A DNA stretch of 32,952 bases, taken from CAZGXI01 sp964529715. Lineage in GTDB: Bacteria; Chloroflexota; Anaerolineae; Aggregatilineales; Ch27. The position numbers and the translations under genes were made by a program. The notes under the pieces were generated by a model that worked only from the letters and a program-made list of their open reading frames with translations, was not told the origin of the DNA and did not search any database. Below are positions 8,074 through 15,617 of this stretch, one piece after another (the first letter of the stretch is position 1; each line of letters begins with the position of its first letter). The stretch covers positions 1 through 32,952 of the forward strand of contig CAZGXI010000045.1 of the NCBI GenBank assembly GCA_964529715.1. Reading direction: 5' to 3'.

Positions 8074-9327
8074 CTACTCGGCGTACTCCGCCAGAATGCC
8101 GTCGATTTCTTCGGCGGCAGCGTCTAGCGCCTCCTGCACTGGCATTTCACCGCGCAGGATAAGCTGACCCGCGTCGGTCAGCACTTCTTCAATCGTCGTC
8201 CAGGCGGGATGCGGCAGGCGGGCACGGGCGGTCTCAAGTTGCTGGAGATAGATGCCGTAGTAGGGGTGAGTCTGGTAGTACTCGGTTTCCAGTAGGCGCG
8301 GCAACACGGTGAGCTGCCCAGTTTCTGACATGGCAAGCTGGTACTCATCCGACTGGGTGAAGCGGATGAATTCGAGCGCCTCTTCGGGATGAGCAGTGCT
8401 GGCAAACATGGCGATGTTCTCACCACCCACGACCGAGATCGAGCCGCCGGCGCCGGCAGGCATCAGCGCGGTTTGAATCTCGAAGTCTGGATACTGCGCC
8501 TCGGCAATCGGGAACATCCAGGGGCCGTCTAGGATGGAGGCGGTCAGGTCGGTGAAGTATGACGTGCTGGCGTCCACTTCTGCCGCGCCGATAAAGGACG
8601 GCGAGAAGCATCCACTGCTGACCATCTCATAGAGGAACTCATAAGCGGCGACGGTCGCCTCGCCGTTCAGATAGCCGCTGGCGGTGGTGATCTCCGGGTC
8701 GGTGATGTCGCCGCCAAAGCTCCAGATCCAGGGCAGCACCGCCCAGCCGTAAGTTCCACCGTCTGCAAAGACGTAGTAGTTGTCGCCCAGGCCCTTGATC
8801 GCGTCGCACTGCGCGGCCAGCTCATCGATGGTAGCCGGGGGCGCGTCGATACCTGCCTGCTCGTACAGGGTCGTATTGTACATAAACACGCGGGTGTTGG
8901 TGTCTAGTGGCAGGCCGTAGGTGTGGCCGTTGTAGGTGTTAGTCGAAAGCGGGCCGGGGAATACCTCGTCGGCGTAGTCCTGAAAATCTGGCATCACCTC
9001 GTCCAGCGCCGCCAGCAGGCCCAGGTCTGCGAACTCCGGCGACCAGATGATGTCCAGCCGGGCCAGGTCGGGGCCTTGGCCGCCGGCCAGGGCGGTGAGC
9101 ATGGTCTGGCGGAACTCGCCGTAGGGGAAGGGCACGGATTCGACACGGATGCCGGGATGCGCTTCCTCAAACATCGGGATCAGCGTCTCGACCAGCATTT
9201 CGGCTTCCGGCGACGTCTCGTTGTAGGTGTGCCAGAACTGGAGCACAACTTCTTCTTGCGCCTGCGACAGGCCCAGCGGGATCAAGAGCGCCAGGGCGAG
9301 CAGGATGGTTATCCATTTAGCTTTCAT
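8074..9327 (-). CDS. extracellular sugar-binding protein, SBP family 1
   Basis: 417 residues. The signal peptide MKAKWITILLALALLIPLG... ends near AQA/AQ at 23-24. The mature part begins VVLQFWHTYNETSPEAEMLV, the classic start of CUT1 family-1 binding proteins. It also shows GQGPDLARLDIIWSPEFADLGLLAALD and a C-terminal LQEALDAAAEEIDGIL-type helix. No lipobox cysteine is visible. The start at 9327 is chosen over an upstream GTG at 9438 because the signal peptide begins here and AAGGAG lies 9 nt before it. It is the first transport gene of the cluster and the likely specificity determinant for isomalto-oligosaccharides (inferred). Confidence 0.92.
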   Translation of the reverse strand: MKAKWITILLALALLIPLGLSQAQEEVVLQFWHTYNETSPEAEMLVETLIPMFEEAHPGIRVESVPFPYGEFRQTMLTALAGGQGPDLARLDIIWSPEFADLGLLAALDEVMPDFQDYADEVFPGPLSTNTYNGHTYGLPLDTNTRVFMYNTTLYEQAGIDAPPATIDELAAQCDAIKGLGDNYYVFADGGTYGWAVLPWIWSFGGDITDPEITTASGYLNGEATVAAYEFLYEMVSSGCFSPSFIGAAEVDASTSYFTDLTASILDGPWMFPIAEAQYPDFEIQTALMPAGAGGSISVVGGENIAMFASTAHPEEALEFIRFTQSDEYQLAMSETGQLTVLPRLLETEYYQTHPYYGIYLQQLETARARLPHPAWTTIEEVLTDAGQLILRGEMPVQEALDAAAEEIDGILAEYAE

Positions 9328-9424
9328 TTCAGCAGTCTCCTTTGCCTGACATGCGTTCAAAGCGTGACACGGCGAGGTAGGGGGAATTGGCCTGTTCTTT
9401 GTGGTGCACCTCCTGTGGTTTTTT

Positions 9425-9451
9425 GCATCTTTCTTCACAAAGTGAAATAAG
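9425..9451 (+). promoter_or_regulatory. candidate ROK-regulator site upstream of the binding-protein gene
   Basis: GCATCTTTCTT, five variable bases, then AGTGAA-nn-AAG. The same 27-bp pattern recurs with 20 of 27 identities on the opposite strand at 10640-10666, in front of the ROK gene. This copy also contains the palindrome TTCAC-AAA-GTGAA (9434-9446). It sits about 100 bp ahead of the binding-protein start, where an operator is expected. I could not find a convincing promoter beside it. Confidence 0.45.
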
Positions 9452-9465
9452 CAAGACGAAAAAAA

Positions 9466-10638
9466 CTACCCGGCGGTAGGGCGGGCCGGGTCCGGCGTAT
9501 GAAAGATTTCGCGCAGCACCAGGCTGGCCGCGCCGCGCGCCCAGGTGTCGTCGCTGAGTGGTTCGATTCGCACCTCGACATCTTCGGCCAACTGGCCGAA
9601 GGTGTGCCGCTGCAAAGCCTCGCGCATCGGCGCGAACAGGAATTCCCCGGCGCGCACGCCCTCGCCGCTGATGATGATCAGTGCCGGGTTAAACAGGTTG
9701 ATCAGAGTTGCCACGCCCTGGCCGAAGATGCGCCCGGCGCGCGCCAGCACGGCCCGTGCAATCGGGTGGCCCGCCTGCGCTGCGCTGACCAGCGCCTCCG
9801 GCGTCGGCACGTCCAGTCCTTCCAAGTGGGCGCGGCGCAGCAGCCAGGGTTCGGCCACGAAGGTTTCCAGGCAGCCCCGGTTGCCGCAGGCACATAACTG
9901 GCCTTCAGGATCGACGACGATGTGTCCGAACTCGCCACCGCCGCCACGCGTGCCCCGGTAAAGCTGGCCGTTGGCAACGATGCCCAGCCCGATGCCGCGC
10001 CCTAACGTGACGACCAGGAAATCGCGCACCTGTTGGCCTGCGCCGTAGAGTTGCTCGACTAGGGTCAGGGTATTCACGTTGTTGTCCAGGTAAACGGGGT
10101 AATCCAGGCGGTCTTCCAGCAGTTCGGCGAAGGGCACGTCGCGCCAGCCGTGGTGCGGCGAAACCCGACACACGCCCGCCGCCGCGTCGATGATCCCGGC
10201 CAGGCCCACCCCTACGCCCAACAACCGGCTGCGGTCTACCTGAGCCGTGCGCAGCAGCATTCGCACGCCCTCCGCCAATTGATCCGACACCCGCGCGGGG
10301 GCAGGGGAATCCAGGGCGATGGCGTGCCGGGCTACGACTTCGGCATTGAGATCGGCCAACGCCAGGGTCGCGTTTTCCTCGGCCAGCTTGATTCCCACGA
10401 CATAAGCGCCCGCTGCGTCCAGGGCCAGCAAGATGGGCCGCCGCCCCCCGCGTGAGTCACCCTCCTGCTTTTCGTAGATCAGGCCGTCTGCGATCAGTTC
10501 CGCCGTCAGGCTGGTGACCGCTGCCGGGCTGAGGCCGGTCAGACGGGCGATGTCGGTGCGCGCAATAGGGCCGTGCGCCTTGATCGCGTTCAAGATCGCG
10601 GATCGATTGATTGCCTTGAGATATTGTCGGCGGGCCAT
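9466..10638 (-). CDS. ROK-family transcriptional repressor
   Basis: 390 residues. An N-terminal winged helix (about 9-60, with IARTDIARLTGLSPAAVTSL) is followed by a sugar-kinase-like ROK domain with GVGVGLAGIID, GRGIGLGIV and the zinc motif formed by His239, Cys249, Cys251 and Cys256 (CACGNRGCLE). The position of the kinase catalytic Asp is occupied by Asn (LDNNVN, Asn186), so it should sense sugar without phosphorylating it, as NagC, Mlc and XylR do. ATG 10638 is preferred to the TTG at 10656 because the predicted transcript starts near 10664. The gene lies directly upstream of the alpha-glucan transport operon on the same strand and probably represses it and itself. Confidence 0.9.
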   Translation of the reverse strand: MARRQYLKAINRSAILNAIKAHGPIARTDIARLTGLSPAAVTSLTAELIADGLIYEKQEGDSRGGRRPILLALDAAGAYVVGIKLAEENATLALADLNAEVVARHAIALDSPAPARVSDQLAEGVRMLLRTAQVDRSRLLGVGVGLAGIIDAAAGVCRVSPHHGWRDVPFAELLEDRLDYPVYLDNNVNTLTLVEQLYGAGQQVRDFLVVTLGRGIGLGIVANGQLYRGTRGGGGEFGHIVVDPEGQLCACGNRGCLETFVAEPWLLRRAHLEGLDVPTPEALVSAAQAGHPIARAVLARAGRIFGQGVATLINLFNPALIIISGEGVRAGEFLFAPMREALQRHTFGQLAEDVEVRIEPLSDDTWARGAASLVLREIFHTPDPARPTAG

Positions 10639-10639
10639 A

Positions 10640-10658
10640 CTTTGTTCACTAAACAAAG
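10640..10658 (-). promoter_or_regulatory. inverted-repeat operator overlapping the start of the ROK transcript
   Basis: Perfect inverted repeat CTTTGTT-CACTA-AACAAAG, located at about +6 to +24 of the predicted ROK transcript. Its TTTGTT/AACAAA arms resemble operators of XylR-type ROK repressors (TTTGTT...AACAAA). This suggests direct autorepression. Confidence 0.6.
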
Positions 10659-10670
10659 AAAGATGCTTCC

Positions 10671-10699
10671 ATCATAGACGCTTTTTGAAGGGCTGTCAA
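10671..10699 (-). promoter_or_regulatory. sigma-70-type promoter for the ROK gene
   Basis: On the minus strand, TTGACA (10694-10699), a 17-bp spacer and TATGAT (10671-10676). This matches consensus at -35 and at 5 of 6 positions at -10. The predicted start is near 10664, giving a leader of about 26 nt to the ATG at 10638. Confidence 0.8.
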
Positions 10700-10713
10700 G
10701 AGGTTCCAAGGGG

Positions 10714-10742
10714 TTGACAAAGACGACGAATGGGTTTATATA
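10714..10742 (+). promoter_or_regulatory. sigma-70-type promoter for the ArsR-type regulator
   Basis: TTGACA (10714-10719), a 17-bp spacer and TATATA (10737-10742). Its -35 box is only 14 bp from the -35 box of the divergent ROK promoter. The predicted start is near 10749, giving a leader of about 160 nt that carries both 20-bp operator-like sites. Confidence 0.7.
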
Positions 10743-10763
10743 GCATATATAACTACTGAATCA

Positions 10764-10783
10764 AAACAGGTTATCCTGTCTCA
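10764..10783 (+). promoter_or_regulatory. operator-like site 1 for the ArsR-type regulator
   Basis: The 20-bp element AAACAGGTTATCCTGTCTCA contains the near-palindrome ACAGG-TTAT-CCTGT. It matches 18 of 20 bases of an inverted copy at 10846-10865, with centres 84 bp apart, close to eight helical turns. It lies just after the predicted +1. Confidence 0.65.
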
Positions 10784-10845
10784 TTTAGCCGAAAGTGTGC
10801 CAGTGAACAGGCAATAAGGGCGGAATTGGGCGCGGTTGCGCCTAG

Positions 10846-10865
10846 TGAGACAGTTTAACCTGTTT
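10846..10865 (-). promoter_or_regulatory. operator-like site 2 for the ArsR-type regulator
   Basis: Inverted copy of the 10764-10783 element; on the minus strand it reads AAACAGGTTAAACTGTCTCA. It sits about 45 bp before the regulator start codon. The paired, phased arrangement suggests cooperative binding or looping for autoregulation. Confidence 0.65.
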
Positions 10866-10909
10866 CATAGCAGCAAGAGGTGCGGTGGTCTGACTTTCTA
10901 CAGGATGCG

Positions 10910-11902
10910 ATGGCAATGACCGACCGAACAAATGGCGCTTTACCAACTTCCGGGCGTCTGCTGGTGATTGACGCCAACGTTTCTGCTGCTGAGATCGAGC
11001 AAATTATCAAAAGTCTCGCCTCGGACCGCCGCCTGGAAATCCTCCGCTACCTGGGCGGCCACAGTTGCAGCGTCAACGAGATCGCCGAGGCGCTGGACAT
11101 GCCTCCCTCCACCGTGACCATGCACGTGAACCTGCTGGAAAAGGCCGGCTTGATCCGCACCGAACTCAAGCCAGCCAGTCGTGGCCTACAAAAAATCTGT
11201 GTCCGCCTGTACGACCAGCTCCTGATCGCCCTGCCCGGCGGCGAACTGCCCGATGAAAACACCCTCGACATTGCCATGCCTATCGGCGCTTATGTGGACT
11301 GTCGAGTCGCGCCGACCTGCGGCCTGGCCGGCGAGTCTGGCGTGATTGGGCATTTCGACGACCCTGACACGTTTTACGACCCCGACCGTCTCAACGCCCA
11401 ACTGTTGTGGTTCAAGCAGGGCTATGTCGAGTACCGCTTTCCCAACCGTCTGCCCGCCAACGCTGTGTTGGAAAGCATCCAGTTCAGCCTGGAAATCTGT
11501 TCGGAGGCCCCGCTGCATAGCGACGACTGGCCTTCCGACATCACCCTGTGGATCAACGGCGTGGAGATCGGCACCTGGACCAGCCCGGCTGACTTCGGTG
11601 GGGAGCGCGGCGCGCTTACTCCGGACTGGTGGGAAGAATGGAACTCGCAGTATGGCCTGCTCAAGCTGTGGAAGGTGACGCCGGAGGGTGCCTACATCGA
11701 CGGTGTGCGTCTTTCTGACGTTACCCTGGCCGACCTGCGCATCACGCACGGCGGGTTTATCGCCATGCGGATCGGCGTCAAAGAGGATGCCAACAACGTC
11801 GGCGGCCTGAACATCTTCGGCAGGCGGTTTGGTAATTATCCGCAAGATATTGTCCTGCGCATGCGCTATCGCCAGAAAAACACCCGCTCAACCGCTGAGT
11901 AA
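10910..11902 (+). CDS. ArsR-type winged-helix regulator with a large C-terminal domain
   Basis: About 330 residues. The N-terminal winged helix runs from ASDRRLEILRYLGG through EIAEALDMPPSTVTMHVNLL to EKAGLIRTELKP. Unlike ordinary ArsR proteins (about 100 residues), it has some 220 further residues rich in Trp, Tyr and beta-type segments (ITLWINGVEIGTWTSPADFGG, GGFIAMRIGVKEDANNVGG) that look like a beta-sandwich and may bind the sugar signal. No metal-site cysteines of the ArsR kind are evident. The start is ambiguous between GTG 10880, ATG 10910 and ATG 10916; 10910 or 10916 fit better with the AGGA at 10902. It heads the second sugar cluster and probably controls it. Confidence 0.8.
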   Translation: MAMTDRTNGALPTSGRLLVIDANVSAAEIEQIIKSLASDRRLEILRYLGGHSCSVNEIAEALDMPPSTVTMHVNLLEKAGLIRTELKPASRGLQKICVRLYDQLLIALPGGELPDENTLDIAMPIGAYVDCRVAPTCGLAGESGVIGHFDDPDTFYDPDRLNAQLLWFKQGYVEYRFPNRLPANAVLESIQFSLEICSEAPLHSDDWPSDITLWINGVEIGTWTSPADFGGERGALTPDWWEEWNSQYGLLKLWKVTPEGAYIDGVRLSDVTLADLRITHGGFIAMRIGVKEDANNVGGLNIFGRRFGNYPQDIVLRMRYRQKNTRSTAE

Positions 11903-11907
11903 GACGG

Positions 11908-11924
11908 TGCCGCCCCAGGCGGCA
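11908..11924 (+). terminator. small hairpin after the regulator gene
   Basis: 7-bp stem TGCCGCC/GGCGGCA with a 3-nt loop, 5 bp past the stop codon, without a T-run. The remaining 90 bp to the binding-protein gene holds its strong AGGAGGAG ribosome site and no further clear signal. Confidence 0.35.
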
Positions 11925-12013
11925 GGAGGAGCATTCTGATCCTTTCGCAAAACACAACAGCCTTGACCCCTTTTTGCAACGCAGTTTGTTGTTGACCCAG
12001 GAGGAGTTTCCCC

Positions 12014-13420
12014 ATGAAGAAGATGTTCCGTGACCTGGCCGTGATTGCGCTGGTCATCGCCACGACCATGCTGGGCCTGATCGGCGTTTCCGGCGCGCAG
12101 GGCGAGCCGATCCAGCTGACCTTTGTCGGTTGGGGCGGCCCGGATGAGATCAACGTTTTCCAGCAGTTGGTCGATACCTTCAACGCCAACAACCCGGACA
12201 TTGTCATCACCTATCAGCCGATCCCGACCGACTATGTGACCACGCTCAAGACGATGATCGCGGGCGGCACGCCCCCCGACATCGCCTACATTCCCGATGG
12301 TGATTTCTCGGCGTTCGTCTCGCTGGGCCAGCTCGTCAACATCCAGGAATTCGTGGACGCCAGCGCAGTGATCGACCCGGAGAACATCTGGCCGTCGGCG
12401 CTGGGCCGCTATACCTGGGATGAGGAGACTCGTTCCCTGGGCGTAGGTGACCTCTATGCCTTGCCGAAGGACATTGGCCCGACGGTGCTCTACATCAACG
12501 TGGACCTGTTCGAGCAGGCAGGGGTGCCGCTACCCGATCCGGTGGTGCCGCTGACTTGGGACGAGGTCGTAGAGATTGGTCGTCAGATCACAGTGGATGC
12601 CGAAGGCCGTCATCCGGGTGACGAGGGCTTCGATCCCGCGACCGTCGAGGTGTGGGGCGTGGGCGACATCTGGTTCGAGAACGCCGTATACGGCAACGGC
12701 GGGCGCATCGTCAGCGATGATGGGCGCACCTTCGTGGCCGCCGACGACCAAAACACGATTGACGCCGTGCAGTGGCTCTCCGACCTGACGCACGTCTACC
12801 AGGTGCATCCTACCTCGCAGCAGACCGCCTCCATGAGCATCGGCCAGATGTTTGACACGGGCCGTCTGGCGATGACCACCGGTGGACGTTGGGCCGTAAC
12901 TACCTACCGCAACACACTGTCGTTCAACTGGGACGTGATCCCTAACCCGGTCGGGCCGAGCGGCGAACTGACCACCTACAACAACCAGGAAGACTGCACC
13001 TTCTCCGGCTGGTCCGGCTCGGTGGGAATCGCCATTATCGCTGGGACGAACGGTGAAGCGCACGCTGCCGAAGCCTTCCGTTTCCTGGAGTTCATCGCCG
13101 GGCCGGAGGGCCAGGCCGAGCAGGCCTCTCTGGGCTTCCAGATTCCCAATCAGGTGGACTTGGCGAACACCGATGTGTTCCTACAGCCAGACTTGCCGCC
13201 CGCCAACGCGGAAGTATTCCTGGAAGCGGCGCGCTGTGAACCGCCCGGCCCCTGGACCCGCACGCCGCTGTACGGCCAGTGGTTCGACGAGAACTTCTGG
13301 CAGGGCGTGTGGCCTGAAGTGGTAATCGACAACGTCGCTACCGCCGAGGATGCCTTCGCCGACCGCGCCGAGTCCTTCCAGGAAGGGTTGGACGAAGCCT
13401 GGGCGACTATCCAGGACTAG
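12014..13420 (+). CDS. extracellular sugar-binding protein, SBP family 1
   Basis: 468 residues. Signal peptide at about 1-28 (cleavage near VSGA-QG), then the family-1 mature start IQLTFVGWGGPDEINVFQQL, and GGTPPDIAYIPDGDFSAFVSLGQLVNI. The segment FSGWSGSVGIAIIAGTNGEAHAAEAFRFLEFIAGPEGQ is the conserved C-lobe region of CUT1 binding proteins. No lipobox cysteine is seen. A near-perfect AGGAGGAG precedes the ATG, which suggests high expression. It is followed by two permeases and three glycosidases, so the ligand is probably an arabinose- or galactose-containing oligosaccharide (inferred). Confidence 0.92.
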   Translation: MKKMFRDLAVIALVIATTMLGLIGVSGAQGEPIQLTFVGWGGPDEINVFQQLVDTFNANNPDIVITYQPIPTDYVTTLKTMIAGGTPPDIAYIPDGDFSAFVSLGQLVNIQEFVDASAVIDPENIWPSALGRYTWDEETRSLGVGDLYALPKDIGPTVLYINVDLFEQAGVPLPDPVVPLTWDEVVEIGRQITVDAEGRHPGDEGFDPATVEVWGVGDIWFENAVYGNGGRIVSDDGRTFVAADDQNTIDAVQWLSDLTHVYQVHPTSQQTASMSIGQMFDTGRLAMTTGGRWAVTTYRNTLSFNWDVIPNPVGPSGELTTYNNQEDCTFSGWSGSVGIAIIAGTNGEAHAAEAFRFLEFIAGPEGQAEQASLGFQIPNQVDLANTDVFLQPDLPPANAEVFLEAARCEPPGPWTRTPLYGQWFDENFWQGVWPEVVIDNVATAEDAFADRAESFQEGLDEAWATIQD

Positions 13421-13439
13421 CACGCCTGAGATTGCTTCT

Positions 13440-13469
13440 GGTAGGGACACAACGATCTGTGTCCCTACC
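13440..13469 (+). other. intercistronic hairpin between binding protein and permease genes
   Basis: Perfect 12-bp stem GGTAGGGACACA/TGTGTCCCTACC with a 6-nt loop, 19 bp past the stop codon, without a following T-run. It is placed like the 8028-8051 hairpin of the first cluster and likely sets the binding protein to permease ratio. Confidence 0.6.
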
Positions 13470-13537
13470 TTCTTGCCAGCTACCTTGACGCTTTTGGCCT
13501 CTGTTCCACGCCTGGCGTAGTTTTCTGAGGTTGCCCA

Positions 13538-14713
13538 ATGGCCGTTTCCACGTCTTCACAACGCCTCACGGCTCGCCCGCCGGGGCCACCCCTGGGCCGC
13601 AATGAGGCTATCTGGGGCTACATTTTTATTGCCGCGCCGTTGATCGGCTTTATCGTGTTTGCTGCCGGGCCGTTGATCGCCTCCTTATTTCTGAGTTTTA
13701 CCGAATGGGACCTGCTCACCGAGCCGGAATGGGTCGGCACACGCAACTGGGCGCAGGTGCTGGCGCTGTCGGTGAACGAACTGCCCCGCGCCTTCAACGA
13801 GCATGGCGAGGCGATGTTTAAATGTGGGCGCGAGGACGTGCCGGAATCGCAGTTAAGTGAATTTCAGGGCCAGCTCGACCCGCGTACCCGCCAGCCTTAC
13901 GTATGCGCGCCTGCCTATGCGCGTGCGCGCGACGTGTTGCCGCGCGGCTATGACGCCTGGTTCGAGTTCCCTCTGCTGGGCAGGCAGTACGTGGTCGGCG
14001 CGCGGGACGCCGTGATGTGGGAGTCGATCTTCAACACTGTGTACCTGCTGCTGGCGATCCCAATCTCGTTGGCGATCTCCCTGGTGCTGGCGATGGCGCT
14101 CAACCAGCGCATTCGCGGCAAGAACTGGTTCCGCACAATCTATTACCTGCCGACCATCCTGCCTATTGCAGCGACGGCTCTGATCTGGATGTGGATCTTC
14201 AATCCCGACTACGGCCTGCTCAACTATGCGCTGCAAGGGCTGGGGGCGCCGTCTTCGATTTCCAACGTCAACTGGCTGCAAAACCGGGAGACGGTCAAGC
14301 CGGCGCTGATGATCATGGGCGTGTGGGGCGGTCTGGGCTACCAGATGGTTATTTTTCTGGCGGGCTTGCAGGGCATCCCGCGCCACCTGTACGAAGCTGC
14401 CGAGATCGACGGCGCGGGGGCGTGGGCACGCTTCTGGAACGTGACCTGGCCCGGCCTGACGCCGACCACCTTCTTCCTGTTGATCACCTCCCTGATCGGC
14501 GGGTTTCAGAACTTTGTTCAGCCGTATATCATGACGGCAGGCGGGCCGTATAACGCCTCGCGCACAATGGTGATGAACATCTGGGCCAACGCCTTCCGCG
14601 ACCTACAAATGGGCTACGCCTCTGCCCAGGCCTGGCTACTGGGCGCGATCATCATCCTGATCACGATCCTCAACTTCACGCTGGCGAAACGCTGGGTGTT
14701 CTATGAGTCGTAG
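13538..14713 (+). CDS. carbohydrate ABC transporter permease, MalF type, with enlarged external loop
   Basis: 391 residues, longer than the usual 290-320. The extra length is a loop of about 100 residues between the first helix (26-52) and the second (about 161), predicted to face outside. It contains two cysteines, Cys96 and Cys123, that could form a disulfide. The rest is standard CUT1, including RTIYYLPTILPIAATALIW and the EAA loop LYEAAEIDGAGAWARFWNVT (284-303). The start has GAGG at 7-nt spacing. It is paired with the MalG-type gene downstream. Confidence 0.92.
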   Translation: MAVSTSSQRLTARPPGPPLGRNEAIWGYIFIAAPLIGFIVFAAGPLIASLFLSFTEWDLLTEPEWVGTRNWAQVLALSVNELPRAFNEHGEAMFKCGREDVPESQLSEFQGQLDPRTRQPYVCAPAYARARDVLPRGYDAWFEFPLLGRQYVVGARDAVMWESIFNTVYLLLAIPISLAISLVLAMALNQRIRGKNWFRTIYYLPTILPIAATALIWMWIFNPDYGLLNYALQGLGAPSSISNVNWLQNRETVKPALMIMGVWGGLGYQMVIFLAGLQGIPRHLYEAAEIDGAGAWARFWNVTWPGLTPTTFFLLITSLIGGFQNFVQPYIMTAGGPYNASRTMVMNIWANAFRDLQMGYASAQAWLLGAIIILITILNFTLAKRWVFYES

Positions 14714-14725
14714 GAGGCGATGCAC

Positions 14726-15616
14726 ATGACTACCCTCAAACAGGCTCAGGAACTCCCTGCCGTCTCGCGTAGCTTCGGCCTCGGCAAACGCCAGCAGGAA
14801 ATCATCTACCGCCTGATCGCCTATGTCGTGTTGATTGCCGGCGCGATCACGATGCTGCTGCCGTTCTTCTGGATGCTCTCGACCTCGTTCAAGCCGGAGC
14901 GGGGCATTTTTGTCATGCCGCCGCAGTGGATTCCCGATCCATTCATTCTGGATAACTACATCAAGGTCTGGTCACAGACGGACCTGCCGCGCGCCTTCGC
15001 CAATTCGGCGTTTATCGCCATCACGAGCACGGTGGGCGAGATTTTCGTCAGCACGATGGCAGGCTTTGCCTTCGCGCGGCTCAAGTTTCCGGGGCGGCGG
15101 GCGTTCTTCGGCCTGCTGTTGGTGACGATGATGATCCCCGGCGTGGTGACGATGATCCCGGCGTTCATCCTGTTCCGTTTCCTGAACTGGATCGACACCT
15201 GGAATCCGCTGATCATCCCGCTGCTGTTTGGCTCGGCCTATGCTGTGTTTATGTGTCGCCAGTTCTTCATGACTCTGCCAGTCGAACTCGAAGACGCGGC
15301 CAAGGTAGACGGGGCGAACTTCTTCCAGATTTACTGGCATATCTTTATGCCCCAGGCCAAGCCCATTGTCGCTACGCTGCTGGTGTTGGGAATCATCGCC
15401 CGTTGGAACGACTTTCTCGGCCCGCTGATCTACATTCGCTCGGTGGAGAAATTCCCCATTCCGCTGATGCTGGCGCGGCTGAACTCGCTCTATGAGCGCA
15501 ACTGGACGCTGCTGATGGCCGGATCGGTGATCGCGCTGGCGCCGGTGATTGTGCTGTTCTTCGCGCTTCAGCGGTACTTTGTGGAAAGTATCGCGCTGAC
15601 CGGGATCAAGGGGTGA
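14726..15616 (+). CDS. carbohydrate ABC transporter permease, MalG type
   Basis: 296 residues with about six membrane helices and the EAA loop ELEDAAKVDGANFFQIYWHI. The C-terminus FALQRYFVESIALTGIKG is typical of CUT1 MalG proteins. Two in-frame ATGs occur. The Shine-Dalgarno GGAGG (14713-14717) is 2 nt from the first (14720) but 8 nt from the second (14726), so the second is chosen. It is the inner-membrane partner of the preceding MalF-type permease. Its stop is one base from the next gene. Confidence 0.92.
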   Translation: MTTLKQAQELPAVSRSFGLGKRQQEIIYRLIAYVVLIAGAITMLLPFFWMLSTSFKPERGIFVMPPQWIPDPFILDNYIKVWSQTDLPRAFANSAFIAITSTVGEIFVSTMAGFAFARLKFPGRRAFFGLLLVTMMIPGVVTMIPAFILFRFLNWIDTWNPLIIPLLFGSAYAVFMCRQFFMTLPVELEDAAKVDGANFFQIYWHIFMPQAKPIVATLLVLGIIARWNDFLGPLIYIRSVEKFPIPLMLARLNSLYERNWTLLMAGSVIALAPVIVLFFALQRYFVESIALTGIKG

Positions 15617-15617
15617 C

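Noticed and set aside
9328..9438. GTG start at 9438 for the first binding protein
   Set aside because: It would put 37 polar residues before the signal peptide and start inside the candidate operator. The ATG at 9327 has a good ribosome site.
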